A stretch of DNA of 41,259 bases from Zoogloeaceae bacterium (GCA_031276915.1 JAISME010000054.1:1-41259), one strand, 5' to 3'. Positions 17,183 to 27,465 are shown, counted from the stretch's first letter. The notes: a model not told the origin generated them from the letters alone. Numbers and translations are program-made.

Positions 17183-19057
17183 TCAATGTAATGCGGCATG
17201 AATCGTTTCCGCCAGCGCCGGACCAATGCCGTAGGCCTGGGCGAGCTGTTCCACCGTGGCCTCCCGCACGCCGGGCAGTCCGCCGAAATGGCGCACCAGC
17301 GCCTTACGCTTGGCCGGCCCGACACCGGGAATGTCCTCCAGGCGAGAAGCCGTGCGCACCTTGCCGCGCCGTCCGCGATGGCCGGTAATGGCGAAACGGT
17401 GTGCCTCGTCGCGGATTTCCATCACCAGACGCAAGGCCGGATGATCCACGCCCAATTGTAATGCTTCCCGGCCATCCGGGAACACCAGGGATTCCTGCCC
17501 GGCCCTGCGCCCTTCCCCCTTGGCGACTCCAATCACCGGCACGCGCGCCAGCCCCAGCTCCCGCAACGCTTCCGCCGCCACGCGCACCTGCCCCTTGCCG
17601 CCATCGATCAACAACAGGGAAGGAACAACGACCGGAGAAACATTCCCCTGCGGCGACGCGGGCCACACGCCTGATTCCCGACCCCCGATCGCCACTCCCT
17701 GGAAACGCCGCGTCACCGCCTGGCGAATAGCCGCGTAATCGTCTCCCGGCTCGATGTCGCGGATGTTGAATCGGCGATAATCGGATTTCTTCATTCCCTC
17801 ATCCTGATACACCACGCAGGAGGCTACCGGCAATTCGCCGCGGGTATGGCTGATGTCGAAACATTCGATGCGATGCAAGGGCGCGGCAAGTTCCAGCGCC
17901 TGGCGCAACGCCTCCACGCGTTCCGCTTGCCGCATGCGGCCCTGATTTCTGGCGACAATGGCCAGCCGCGCGTTTTGCAGGGCCATCTCCACCCAGGCCT
18001 TTTGCTCCGGGCCACGCGCCTCCTGAATCGGCACGGCACGTCCGGAAACGGCTTCCAGGGTTGCGGCGGTTTCTTCCAGTTCGTCCGGCAGGGGCGCGAC
18101 CAGCAGACGAGCCGGCGCGGGGTGCCGCGCGTAATGCTGCGCGATAAAGGCCGCCACCGCCTCCTCCGGACTGGATCCCCCGTCTCCCGCCGGAAACTGC
18201 GGACGATCCCCCAGATGCTGCCCCCTCCGGACCATGGCCAGGTTTACGCACAACTGGCCCGCTTCCCGCACGGACACAACCACATCGGCGTCCTCACTTT
18301 TCTGGCTGGCGACATACTGTTTTTCCTGCACCTGGCGCAAGGACTGGATCTGGTCGCGGTAAACCGCCGCCCGTTCGAAGGCGAGATTTTGCGCCGCGGC
18401 CTCCATCGCCATCGACAGACGGCGCATGACCTCGCCATACCGGCCAAGCAGGAACAGGGTCGCATAGCGAACGTCTTCCTCATACGCCTCGCGGCCAACC
18501 AGGCCCGGTACACATGGACCGCTGCACCGTCGAATCTGGTAGAGCAGGCAAGGCCGGGAGCGATTGGAGAATGTGGAGTCCTCGCAGGTGCGCAACCGGA
18601 ACATCTTCTGCAGGAGGTACAGGCTTTCCCGCACGATCGCGGCGGAAGGATAGGGACCGAAATACTCCGCCTTGCGGTTGGGCGCGCCGCGAAAAAACCC
18701 CAGGCGGGGATATTCTTCCCGGCCCAGAACGATGTAGGGATAGGATTTATCGTCCCGGAACAGGATATTGTAGCGGGGCATGAGACGCTTGATGAGCGTG
18801 TTTTCAAGCAACAGCGCCTCGGCCTCCGAACGGGTGGCGGTGATCTCGATACTGCCGATCTGGCGCACCATCATGGCAATGCGGGGACTGGCGGACGTTT
18901 TCCGGAAATAGGAAGAAACCCGTTTTTTCAGGTTCTTGGCCTTGCCCACGTACAACACCGCGCCGTCCTCCGCCAGCATGCGATACACTCCGGGCAATTC
19001 CGGCAAGGCAGGCAGGAAAGACCTGAAATCAAAACGAACGGGGGACAGGTCATGCAT
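17183..19057 (-). CDS. uvrC: Excinuclease ABC subunit C
   Basis: A 624-residue nucleotide-excision-repair nuclease that cuts on both sides of a lesion bound by UvrB. Domains in order: GIY-YIG nuclease (PGVYRMLAEDGAVLYVGKAKNLKKRV), UVR motif (about 200-235, contact with UvrB), UvrC homology region (IECFDISHTRGELPVAS and LLIDGGKGQ), and a C-terminal helix-hairpin-helix pair (IPGVGPAKRKALVRHFG). ATG at 19057 is chosen over the TTG two codons earlier. A short insert before LLIDGG resembles GATCGGGG-type repeats elsewhere in the window. uvrC next to pgsA is a common arrangement. Confidence 0.95.
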   Translation of the reverse strand: MHDLSPVRFDFRSFLPALPELPGVYRMLAEDGAVLYVGKAKNLKKRVSSYFRKTSASPRIAMMVRQIGSIEITATRSEAEALLLENTLIKRLMPRYNILFRDDKSYPYIVLGREEYPRLGFFRGAPNRKAEYFGPYPSAAIVRESLYLLQKMFRLRTCEDSTFSNRSRPCLLYQIRRCSGPCVPGLVGREAYEEDVRYATLFLLGRYGEVMRRLSMAMEAAAQNLAFERAAVYRDQIQSLRQVQEKQYVASQKSEDADVVVSVREAGQLCVNLAMVRRGQHLGDRPQFPAGDGGSSPEEAVAAFIAQHYARHPAPARLLVAPLPDELEETAATLEAVSGRAVPIQEARGPEQKAWVEMALQNARLAIVARNQGRMRQAERVEALRQALELAAPLHRIECFDISHTRGELPVASCVVYQDEGMKKSDYRRFNIRDIEPGDDYAAIRQAVTRRFQGVAIGGRESGVWPASPQGNVSPVVVPSLLLIDGGKGQVRVAAEALRELGLARVPVIGVAKGEGRRAGQESLVFPDGREALQLGVDHPALRLVMEIRDEAHRFAITGHRGRRGKVRTASRLEDIPGVGPAKRKALVRHFGGLPGVREATVEQLAQAYGIGPALAETIHAALH

Positions 19058-19388
19058 GCGCAAAACTGTAACACATCCCGGGCCGGGGGCAGGTTGACCC
19101 TGACACCATGAACGCCTGTGTTTCGGCCTCGCGGCGCATGGCTTGCGACCAGATCATCGTGTTTGGCCCGAAGCCAGACACAGCGACAGACATGAATGCC
19201 TGTCGCCAGGCAGCTGCTCGCAAACCGTTGCCAGCGCTTTGCATTTCCTGAAAAAAACACTAAGATGCGCAATTCTCGCCGAGTTAAAGCTGACAACTTG
19301 CAGGGCGATCAAAAATACTGCTAAAGCGTCGCCGCTTCTGGGCCAGAACCGGTAACGCCGGATTAATACCAGGCCTCAGGAGTTTTTT
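19058..19388 (+). other. uvrC-metK intergenic region and metK leader
   Basis: No gene is supported in this 331-bp stretch between divergent genes. GCGACAG/CTGTCGC (19183-19206) is a 7-bp inverted repeat. Before metK, CTGACA, 18 bases, then AATACT is a possible promoter. A small CCGG-TAACG-CCGG hairpin and AGGAG follow. I compared it mentally with known SAM riboswitch classes and found no match. Confidence 0.35.
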
Positions 19389-20558
<1,170 letters not shown>

Positions 20559-20588
20559 GCATTCCGTGAAACCTGGGAGCGGAGAGGC

Positions 20589-20756
20589 TTACAGCTTGTT
20601 GAGCGCATCCACCTCGACTTCGACGGAAAACATCCAGTCCCGATCGACTTCTCTGTGAATTTCCACCATGTCTTTCGTACGGTCGGGTTTCTCCAGCAGC
20701 ATCGGCCAGAAACGCCCGATGTCACAAAGGAAGATCAAGCGCCCACGCGAGATCAC
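20589..20756 (-). CDS. Possible small protein, 55 residues, downstream of tonB-like gene
   Basis: A short open frame not in the ORF track, in the same frame as the tonB-like gene and beginning just after its stop. It could start at the GTG at 20756 or at internal TTG/ATG codons; none has a good Shine-Dalgarno sequence. The product is mixed basic/acidic with an acidic end (FSVEVEVDALNKL), and codon third positions are GC-rich like the neighbours. I do not recognise it. It could be a real small gene or a chance open frame. Confidence 0.35.
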   Translation of the reverse strand: MISRGRLIFLCDIGRFWPMLLEKPDRTKDMVEIHREVDRDWMFSVEVEVDALNKL

Positions 20757-20807
20757 CCGCTGGATGAAGGGCCTTGTGGACGATCCGCGTTTCTCGACAG
20801 CATCCTT

Positions 20808-21635
20808 TCAATTCACCCGAAACTCTACTGGCAACTCCATGCTGAACGTACGCTGTCGCAGCGATTGTGGCAAGGGCGTGCGCGCCGCGGCCTCGCGCAA
20901 GATATTCAGCGCCATTGCATCCAGACGCGGACTTCCCGAACCCTGTCGCAGGCTGATGTACGAAACACCCATGCGCCATTCCAGTTTGACCCGCACCGTT
21001 CCCGCCTGCCCTGCGGCGTTCGCCCTTTCTTGGTAATGACCGGAAACGCCCAGCACACTTCGCCCCAGAGCATAGCGATAATCCCATAAGGCATCCGCGG
21101 GGATGTGCGCATTTTCCGTTCCTGCGAGCACGCCGCCGCTTCCGCCACCGTATGATTCCATGTCGCCGGAGAGCGCAACGCGCTCCGGGAGCGCATCTGC
21201 CACCGCAGACACCACATCACTGGCGTTCGCGGCCATTCCCCCTGTTTCCGCCGTCATGGATGCGGGCACGCTGGCCGCTGCCGGTGTGACGGCCGTAACA
21301 ACCGGCGCGTGATCGCGCGGCGGCATCTGCGGCGCGGCGGACATCGGCAATGCGGGCGCGGCGGGAATCCGGGGATGGCGCGGACGCGCGAGTGTGGATT
21401 CCTGCCCGGAAACGTCAGGCGTTGATGTGACGTCAACTCCCAAACCGGCCACAGGCGACACCGGTGCATGCCAGCTCACGGAAAGTGTCGCGCCAGGCAA
21501 AGCCGGCGGCAGCTGCGCATCCCAAAAGCCGACAGACACCAGACCATGCGCCAGCAAGGAGATCATACAAGCCCACGCCAGGGGGCTTTGGCAAACGCAA
21601 GCGGTGCGCACGTTCCTGAAAGCCGTCACGCGCAT
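20808..21635 (-). CDS. TonB-like energy-transducer C-terminal domain protein
   Basis: A 275-residue protein with an N-terminal membrane anchor (about residues 20-38), a long Ala/Pro-rich periplasmic linker (about 45-150), and a C-terminal domain of TonB type (GTVRVKLEWRMGVSYISLRQGSGSPRLDAMALNILREAA, then PLPVEF-like ending). TonB proteins pass proton-motive energy to outer-membrane receptors, but ExbB and ExbD genes are not adjacent, so the partner is unknown. Its ATG overlaps the asmA stop by one base, so it is translationally coupled to that gene. Confidence 0.72.
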   Translation of the reverse strand: MRVTAFRNVRTACVCQSPLAWACMISLLAHGLVSVGFWDAQLPPALPGATLSVSWHAPVSPVAGLGVDVTSTPDVSGQESTLARPRHPRIPAAPALPMSAAPQMPPRDHAPVVTAVTPAAASVPASMTAETGGMAANASDVVSAVADALPERVALSGDMESYGGGSGGVLAGTENAHIPADALWDYRYALGRSVLGVSGHYQERANAAGQAGTVRVKLEWRMGVSYISLRQGSGSPRLDAMALNILREAAARTPLPQSLRQRTFSMELPVEFRVN

Positions 21636-23227
21636 TACCGCCGTGTCTTGCGCTTTTTGCGCACCGGCTTATCCCGTGGCGACTCTTCCAGGTCATCGAT
21701 TTCCAGTCTGCCATCCCGTACCCGCACATTCCCCTCAATCCCGGACAACCGCGTTCCCTTGAATTCCAGTTGTCCGATCCTGATGTGCCCACGGATTTCC
21801 GGGAGGAATATGCCCGAATTTTCAGCAGATGATCCAGGTGAAGCTGGTTGCGTCCCTTCCGCCGGAAACACCTTGGCGGACTTGTCAGACGCATTCCCCG
21901 CTTGTTTCAGGTAGCGGTCCAGATTCAGGGTATCCAGGCTGGCGTCGAATTCCAGCCGCAGTGGATCAAGGCGATCCAGCCGCCAGCCGGTTTCCAGCCT
22001 GCTGGCGTCCCATGCCAAGTCCACCCTGCCTTCAGCCTGCAACACGTTTTCCGGTGCAGTTTGCGTTACCGTCAATCCGCCTTGTGCCCGGATGTCGATC
22101 GTCCGTGCCAACCGCTCTCCCTGTTGGATTGTCGCCGCGCCAGTCAAATCCGCCGAGGAAAGACGCGAGGATTCTCTTCCCGGCATGAATTCCAATGGTA
22201 TCGTCATCCGTCCGGAAATGGCATGTCCCGCCAGGCTGCCGTTTCCGTTGACCAGCAGCGTTCCTCGCCAGACATGGTTTCGACCGGTCAGCGTCGCCAA
22301 TGCGAGCCGCGCGATGGCCACCGTGTCCTCTTCCCGGACTTGGCGCGCTTCCGCCGTCAGGCCACGCAGAAAGCCGCCACGGGTATTGACCTGCAAGTCC
22401 GCGAGCTGGATCGCTGTCCGCCATGTCCCATCATCCCGCGTTGCTTCCCCCGTTAACGCCAGTTGCGCCAATTCCAGTGCGGCAGCATGACCTACCGTGC
22501 CGCGCGCCCTGCGGGCGTTCAATTCCAGATGAAAAGGCGCGGAGCTACCCTCTCCCTTGACCGTAACATGTGGATTTTCCAATTGCAGAAACGTCTCTTT
22601 CCCATTGATCCAATAAAGGCTTGTGGCGATCACGTTCGCCCTGGCTTCTCCAGACGCATCCCGGATGTGGCCCCCCATTTCCAGCTTGCCCCGTGCCTGC
22701 TTGCCCAGATGCCCGGTGCGCAAATAGAGATTTTCCAGTTCCAGCCGCCGTCCCGTCATTTCGTCGCGCCAGGACAGGCTGCTGTCCAGCAAGACCGCTT
22801 TTTCCACATCGATCTTCCATGGCGTTTCGGTTGCGCCACGCTTTATCAAAAAATCATCGAAATTGGTGCTGCCATCCGCATAACGCACCGCCTGAATACG
22901 GAGATTGCGCAGCTCAATGCGATTGACGACTACTCTGCCCCGCAAGAGGGGCACGATTTTGATCGCGCCGGTCAGTTTGTCCAGGGTGAGGAAAGCATCC
23001 TTGCCATTAACGCTGGAAAGCTGGATCGCGTCTGCTTCCACAGCCAGTCGGGGCAGAAAGCGCAAACGCAGGGAACCGTCGATCGCCAGCTCCCGTCGGG
23101 TTTCCTGCCGCACCTGTGCGATCAGACGCGCCTTGACCAGATCGCTGTCAAAGCCGGCACGCAACGCCAGGACAAGACCCAACAACAGGATCAGAATTGT
23201 CGGCAACCAGCAACGTCTGCACTTCAC
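21635..23227 (-). CDS. AsmA-family protein
   Basis: A 530-residue protein with an N-terminal membrane anchor (LPTILILLLGLVLALRA) followed by an AsmA N-terminal region (DGSLRLRFLPRLAVEADAIQLSS) and long repeated beta-strand sequence, ending in a basic tail (KPVRKKRKTRR). AsmA-like proteins are inner-membrane-anchored periplasmic proteins linked to outer-membrane and phospholipid transport. The start is taken as GTG at 23227 with AAGGAG nine bases upstream; the ATG of the track ORF, 24 codons upstream, has no such site. Coupled to the tonB-like gene. Confidence 0.85.
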   Translation of the reverse strand: MKCRRCWLPTILILLLGLVLALRAGFDSDLVKARLIAQVRQETRRELAIDGSLRLRFLPRLAVEADAIQLSSVNGKDAFLTLDKLTGAIKIVPLLRGRVVVNRIELRNLRIQAVRYADGSTNFDDFLIKRGATETPWKIDVEKAVLLDSSLSWRDEMTGRRLELENLYLRTGHLGKQARGKLEMGGHIRDASGEARANVIATSLYWINGKETFLQLENPHVTVKGEGSSAPFHLELNARRARGTVGHAAALELAQLALTGEATRDDGTWRTAIQLADLQVNTRGGFLRGLTAEARQVREEDTVAIARLALATLTGRNHVWRGTLLVNGNGSLAGHAISGRMTIPLEFMPGRESSRLSSADLTGAATIQQGERLARTIDIRAQGGLTVTQTAPENVLQAEGRVDLAWDASRLETGWRLDRLDPLRLEFDASLDTLNLDRYLKQAGNASDKSAKVFPAEGTQPASPGSSAENSGIFLPEIRGHIRIGQLEFKGTRLSGIEGNVRVRDGRLEIDDLEESPRDKPVRKKRKTRR

Positions 23228-23351
23228 CAAAACTCCTTGCACCACGAAAGATTCGATTCTCTCACCACGACCTCGCCGAGGACCGTATCCAGCGCGCAAA
23301 ATAAAACCCCTTCGCCATCGGCGCTAAAAACCGGGCAACAGGGGCTTCTGT

Positions 23352-23381
23352 CCTGTTTCGGCCCGACCGGGCCGAAACAGG
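23352..23381 (-). terminator. Strong hairpin ending the ccoG-ccoH-DUF3149 unit
   Basis: CCTGTTTCGGCCC and GGGCCGAAACAGG form a perfect 13-bp stem around GACC, two bases after the DUF3149 gene stop. The downstream sequence on the minus strand is not T-rich, so termination could be weak or the stem may protect the 3' end. Confidence 0.65.
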
Positions 23382-23383
23382 CG

Positions 23384-23521
23384 TCAGTTCTTTTGGTTAT
23401 TGTCCTCGCCGATCTTTTTCCCGAAGAACAGCACCAGGAAAATCGCCATGACGACGACAAAACCGATGGTGAACACGGACAAAAGACCAACCGGGCCAGA
23501 AAAAAGCTCCTGCCACATCAT
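23384..23521 (-). CDS. Small membrane protein, DUF3149-like
   Basis: A 45-residue peptide missing from the ORF track. It starts with Met-Met after a good GGAGG site. The pattern WQELFSGPVGLLSVFTIGF, then one hydrophobic helix (VVVMAIFLVLFF), then a charged tail (GKKIGEDNNQ) matches what I remember of DUF3149 proteins, which are often found near cbb3 oxidase assembly genes. It directly follows ccoH on the same strand and precedes a strong hairpin, so it is probably the last gene of that unit. Confidence 0.75.
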   Translation of the reverse strand: MMWQELFSGPVGLLSVFTIGFVVVMAIFLVLFFGKKIGEDNNQKN

Positions 23522-23555
23522 GAGTACCTCCGTAGTGTTGTGTTGACGCAAACGC

Positions 23556-24074
23556 TCACTGATGGGGAGACAACTGTAACGGCATTTCGCTGGATGCCTG
23601 CCAGTTGCCGGTCAAACGCCAGGTCAATGCCTGGTCTTCTAGAAAAACATGGCGGCGACCGCTAATCTCGGCGGTCAACCGGCCGCTGTAGAACCCCTGG
23701 GCATCCCTGACGAGCGGAATATCCTGGTCCATGCCGCTGCGCGTGGGGTGCGTCACACGCAAAAGCAACTGGTCCGGCAACGCGGTCATTTCCGTCGCCG
23801 TCAAAAACACCCGGACATCCATGCCGCTTTTCATGATATTCGCTTGCAAACCCATACCCCGGGCCGCGAGATCCCGATCAATCACCTGATTGACCGCCAG
23901 CCCCTGCTTGTAATAGTCATCGACGACCACACCATCGAAAGTACGCACGGCAAGCCAAAGCGTCACGAACCCGGCAATCACCACGATTCCCGGCCCGGCG
24001 ATAAGAAACCAGGGCCATGGTTCCCTGTACCAGGGGCGTTGTTGCTGCATGTTTTCTGTCTGGGTTTCGTTCAT
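23556..24074 (-). CDS. ccoH: FixH/CcoH family cbb3 oxidase assembly protein
   Basis: A 172-residue inner-membrane protein with one N-terminal transmembrane helix (PWPWFLIAGPGIVVIAGFVTLWLAV) and a periplasmic domain containing VVDDYYKQGLAVNQ, the FixH family signature. It helps assemble cytochrome cbb3 oxidase. It begins 10 bp after ccoG, so the two are co-transcribed. Confidence 0.9.
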   Translation of the reverse strand: MNETQTENMQQQRPWYREPWPWFLIAGPGIVVIAGFVTLWLAVRTFDGVVVDDYYKQGLAVNQVIDRDLAARGMGLQANIMKSGMDVRVFLTATEMTALPDQLLLRVTHPTRSGMDQDIPLVRDAQGFYSGRLTAEISGRRHVFLEDQALTWRLTGNWQASSEMPLQLSPHQ

Positions 24075-24084
24075 GGGGATGCGT

Positions 24085-25515
24085 TCATGGAATCATGAAG
24101 GTGGTTTTTTCGTGCACGGCGACTTCCGGATCGTCCTCCGCCACCACGTCAAAATGGATGTTGTGCGCGCCCTTGGTCGCGACTTCCTGTGGCACACGCA
24201 CACTAGCGGTTATCTCCCGGTTTTCCGCCGGGCCGACATCGAGACGGGCGCCGGAAACCAGGGCGATATCCGGCAAGCCAGTCACGCCAATTGTGAAACT
24301 GCGCGGCTTTTCGGAAACATTCATGACCTTCAGGGTATAGATGTTTTCAATGCGTCCGTCTTCCGCTTCGCGCGCGAGCGTTGCGCGATCGCGCAACACA
24401 TCGGCGCGCAGCGGCACGCGGGTTGCCAGCGACCATCCCGCCGCTACGGTAATCAACGCCAGGATGACCGTATAGACCAGAATACGGGGACGGATGATGT
24501 GACTCAGCAAGCCCGTGCGGCCAAACTGTCCCGCCATGGCGTTTTCCGAGGTGTACCGTACCAAGCCCTTGGATAACCCCAACTTTTCCATGACCTCGTC
24601 GCAACCGTCGATACATGCGCCACAACCGATGCATTCGTACTGCAGGCCATTGCGTATGTCGATTCCCGTTGGGCATACTTGCACACAGATGTTGCAATCC
24701 ACACAATCTCCGAGACTGGAAACATCGGCATTTTTCCTGCGCACGCCGCGCGGCTCGCCGCGCTTCTGGTCATACGTGATGATGAGGGTATCCGGATCGA
24801 ACATGACCGACTGGAAACGGGCATAGGGACACATGTATTTGCATACCTGTTCGCGCATGAAACCGGCCATCATGTAGGTGAAGCCGCCGTAGAACAGGAT
24901 CCAGAACACTTCCCAGCCACCAAAGCCAAAAGTCGTCAGACTGGCGACCATTTCCTTCGCCGGCGAAAAATAACAGACGAGCGTAAACCCTGTCCAGAGC
25001 GCGATCAGCGCCCATAATGCATGTTTTACGGCTTTCAACAGGAACTTGCGACCATGCATCGACTCCTTGTCCAGCTTGATTCGCGCCGCTGGACGCTCCC
25101 CTTCGATCTTGTTTTCAATCCACATGAAAATTTCCGAATAGACTGTCTGCGGACACGCATAGCCGCAGAACAGCCGTCCCGCCACCGCCGTGAAGAGAAA
25201 CAACGAATATGCGGAAATAATCAGAAGGATGGAGAGGTAAAACACATCCTGGGGCCAGAGCACCAGACCGAAGATATAGAACTTGCGCTCCACGAGATGA
25301 AAAAGAACCGCTTGCCGCTCGCCCCAGGTAAGCCAAGGCAACCCGTAGAACAGAAACTGTGTCCCCAGGACAAAAACCCATCGCCAAGTCGCCCACCAAC
25401 CCTTGACGGAACGGATGTAGATTTTTTTATGCTTTTCATAGAGCGCGATTTTCCGCGGTGGCGCACTTTGTTCCGAAACGGCGGGGGGAGGGGAAGAAGA
25501 TTCTTGAACGTTCAT
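24085..25515 (-). CDS. ccoG: Cytochrome c oxidase accessory protein CcoG (FixG)
   Basis: A 476-residue inner-membrane iron-sulfur protein involved in supplying copper to cbb3 oxidase. Several transmembrane helices occupy the first half, with the conserved FCGYACPQTVYSEIFMWIE. Two 4Fe-4S clusters are indicated by CVDCNICVQVCPTGID and CIGCGACIDGCDEVM. The C-terminal Ig-like FixG domain (about 365-476) is present. ATG at 25515 is preceded by GGAGA; the 14 extra codons of the track ORF are not needed. A terminator separates it from ccoP, so it needs its own promoter. Confidence 0.95.
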   Translation of the reverse strand: MNVQESSSPPPAVSEQSAPPRKIALYEKHKKIYIRSVKGWWATWRWVFVLGTQFLFYGLPWLTWGERQAVLFHLVERKFYIFGLVLWPQDVFYLSILLIISAYSLFLFTAVAGRLFCGYACPQTVYSEIFMWIENKIEGERPAARIKLDKESMHGRKFLLKAVKHALWALIALWTGFTLVCYFSPAKEMVASLTTFGFGGWEVFWILFYGGFTYMMAGFMREQVCKYMCPYARFQSVMFDPDTLIITYDQKRGEPRGVRRKNADVSSLGDCVDCNICVQVCPTGIDIRNGLQYECIGCGACIDGCDEVMEKLGLSKGLVRYTSENAMAGQFGRTGLLSHIIRPRILVYTVILALITVAAGWSLATRVPLRADVLRDRATLAREAEDGRIENIYTLKVMNVSEKPRSFTIGVTGLPDIALVSGARLDVGPAENREITASVRVPQEVATKGAHNIHFDVVAEDDPEVAVHEKTTFMIP

Positions 25516-25611
25516 TGTACTTGTCTCCGTATCAAAATTGCACGTCCGCGCATACAATTTTGGAACAGGTTCACCATATTGTCCAACGCGACGCCAAGCG
25601 GCGAATCCGCG

Positions 25612-25646
25612 AAAAAAACGGGGGCGGAAAATTTCCGCGCCCCCGT
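25612..25646 (-). terminator. Intrinsic terminator of ccoNOQP
   Basis: On the minus strand ACGGGGGCG pairs with CGCCCCCGT and is followed directly by a run of seven T. It lies 16 bp after the ccoP stop. Confidence 0.9.
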
Positions 25647-25662
25647 CTCGTTGCCGTGTCTG

Positions 25663-26625
25663 TCAGTGACTCAGGCCATAGACATAAGCCGCCAAGAGAT
25701 GCACCTTCCCCTTGCCCAGGAAGCCTTCCCAAGCGGGCATCTGGTTTTGGCGTCCGTTTTTGATGCCTTCCACGATGATGTTCTCCGTACTGCCATACAG
25801 CCAAACCGAATCGGTCAGATCGGGGGCACCCATCAGGATGTTGCCGGAAGGAACGCCCGTCGGCCTGCCCGTCATGATGCCGGGATCGTGACAGGTCAGA
25901 CAATCGCTGCTCTTGAAGGCAGTCTCCCCGCGTGCGCGCCGCGCCTGGTCAACTTCGCGCCCCGAGAGGGAAAGCACATAGCTGGCGATGTCCCGCGCCG
26001 TCTCATCGTCCATCTCGGGATGGGGCGTCATCGCCGCTACCCGCCCAACGGCGATGCTCTCCTTAATCTGCTCCGGCTCTCCACCCCATTGCCAGTCGTC
26101 GTTAGTCAGGTTGGGGAACCCCTTCGATCCCTTGGCGTCCGCGCTGTGGCACTGGATGCAGTAGGCCTGGAACAGACGGCCTCCCATTTCCATCGCTTGC
26201 GGATCTTTCGACAGTGTCGGGATGTCCATCGCCAGATAGGCTTCCAGTTTGGGCGTCAGGGATTGCTCCGCCGCCTCCACCTCCTTCTGGTACTGGCTGC
26301 CCGCTACATTTTCCACCGCGCCGTCGGCGCCGAGGTTGTATCTGGCAGATGACCAGCCCAGATACCCCTGATACTTGCCCAGACCGGGATAGAGGAACAG
26401 GTAGACAACAGAGAAAACCACCGTGAGATAAAACAACAGACTCCACCACTTGGGCAGCGGATTGTTGTATTCCTCCAAGGTTTCGTCCCAGGAATGACCG
26501 GTGGTTTTTCCCGCCGTATATGTGACGGAACCTTGGCTCCAGAGCAGGACGATGCAGGTGATCAACCCCGCCACTACGATCCCGATCACGTAGAAGTTCC
26601 AGATGTCGCTCGTAAAATCGCTCAT
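25663..26625 (-). CDS. ccoP: Cytochrome cbb3 oxidase diheme subunit CcoP
   Basis: A 320-residue membrane-anchored diheme cytochrome c that brings electrons to the CcoN-CcoO core. Two hydrophobic helices lie at the N-terminus, separated by the conserved HSWDETLEEYNNPLPKWW. Two heme c sites follow: CIQCH (about 155) and CLTCH (about 244), with methionine ligands in the following AAMTPHPEM and NQMPAWE segments. The start ATG is 15 bp after the ccoQ stop. Confidence 0.96.
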   Translation of the reverse strand: MSDFTSDIWNFYVIGIVVAGLITCIVLLWSQGSVTYTAGKTTGHSWDETLEEYNNPLPKWWSLLFYLTVVFSVVYLFLYPGLGKYQGYLGWSSARYNLGADGAVENVAGSQYQKEVEAAEQSLTPKLEAYLAMDIPTLSKDPQAMEMGGRLFQAYCIQCHSADAKGSKGFPNLTNDDWQWGGEPEQIKESIAVGRVAAMTPHPEMDDETARDIASYVLSLSGREVDQARRARGETAFKSSDCLTCHDPGIMTGRPTGVPSGNILMGAPDLTDSVWLYGSTENIIVEGIKNGRQNQMPAWEGFLGKGKVHLLAAYVYGLSH

Positions 26626-26640
26626 AACAGTTTCCTTTAG

Positions 26641-26820
26641 TCAACGATGCCGGGGTGTATCCCCTGGCTCCGAATCATCATCGTCCGCGAACACCAGATT
26701 GGCGGCTTCCTCATAAACCTGCTTGTTCTTTCTGCCATACACCCACTTCACGATGCCGAGAAACAGCACGATACCGAGAAGCGGGGTCAGGACGCCGCGG
26801 AGATTGTTGATGATGTCCAT
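26641..26820 (-). CDS. ccoQ: Cytochrome cbb3 oxidase small subunit CcoQ (FixQ)
   Basis: A 59-residue peptide too short for the ORF track. One transmembrane helix (LTPLLGIVLFLGIVKWVYG) is followed by a charged, strongly acidic tail (FADDDDSEPGDTP). Size, helix position and location between ccoO and ccoP fit CcoQ, which stabilises the oxidase complex. It begins 12 bp after the ccoO stop. Confidence 0.92.
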   Translation of the reverse strand: MDIINNLRGVLTPLLGIVLFLGIVKWVYGRKNKQVYEEAANLVFADDDDSEPGDTPRHR

Positions 26821-26832
26821 GGTTTTGTCTTG

Positions 26833-27447
26833 TCAGAAGTTCGACAGGGTTCTGCCAAGACCTTGCAGATACGCCACCAGGACATCCGCTTCGGTTTTGT
26901 CTTTCAATGCCTCTTTTGCCTCGCTGATCTGCTGGTCGGTATAAGGCGCGCCAAGGAGACGCAACGCGCCCATCTTGGCTTCAATATCACGACCGACTGT
27001 ATCGAGCGCCTTGGTTTTCGCCAGCCAGAAATAGCTGGGCATGTTGGACTCCGGCACCACACCGCGTGGGTTGTCGAGGTGCGCCAGATGCCACTCGTTC
27101 GAGTAGCGTCCGCCCACCCGATGCAAATCCGGACCCGTCCGCTTGGAACCCCACTGGAACGGGTGGTCATAAACGAACTCGCCCGCCACAGAGTAATGAC
27201 CATAACGCTCGGTTTCCGCACGGAGAGGACGAATCATCTGCGAATGGCAGTTGTAGCAACCTTCACGGATATAAACTTCCCGTCCGGCCAGACGCTCCGC
27301 GTCATATGGCTCCAGCCCCTTGACTGCCGTCGTCGTGGAGGTCTGGAAGAACAGCGGGGTGATTTCCACCAGCCCGCCCCAGATCACCGCCAACAGGATG
27401 CAGACGATCAAGAGCGCAACATTTTTTTCAATTTTTTCCTGACTCAT
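26833..27447 (-). CDS. ccoO: Cytochrome cbb3 oxidase monoheme subunit CcoO
   Basis: A 204-residue membrane-anchored monoheme cytochrome c. An N-terminal helix ([20 protein letters not shown]) is followed by the heme c site [11 protein letters not shown] (about 63-73) and [14 protein letters not shown]. It transfers electrons from CcoP to CcoN. It lies 18 bp after ccoN. Confidence 0.96.
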   Translation of the reverse strand: MSQEKIEKNVALLIVCILLAVIWGGLVEITPLFFQTSTTTAVKGLEPYDAERLAGREVYIREGCYNCHSQMIRPLRAETERYGHYSVAGEFVYDHPFQWGSKRTGPDLHRVGGRYSNEWHLAHLDNPRGVVPESNMPSYFWLAKTKALDTVGRDIEAKMGALRLLGAPYTDQQISEAKEALKDKTEADVLVAYLQGLGRTLSNF

Positions 27448-27465
27448 TATGTAGAACCTCCCTCT

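Noticed and set aside
19058-19388. SAM or SAH riboswitch before metK
   Set aside because: None of the conserved cores of the classes I know could be found in the leader.
22463-23665. 400-residue plus-strand ORF over asmA and the DUF3149 gene
   Set aside because: Antisense to asmA and the small membrane gene, no domain, Arg/Gln-rich shadow.
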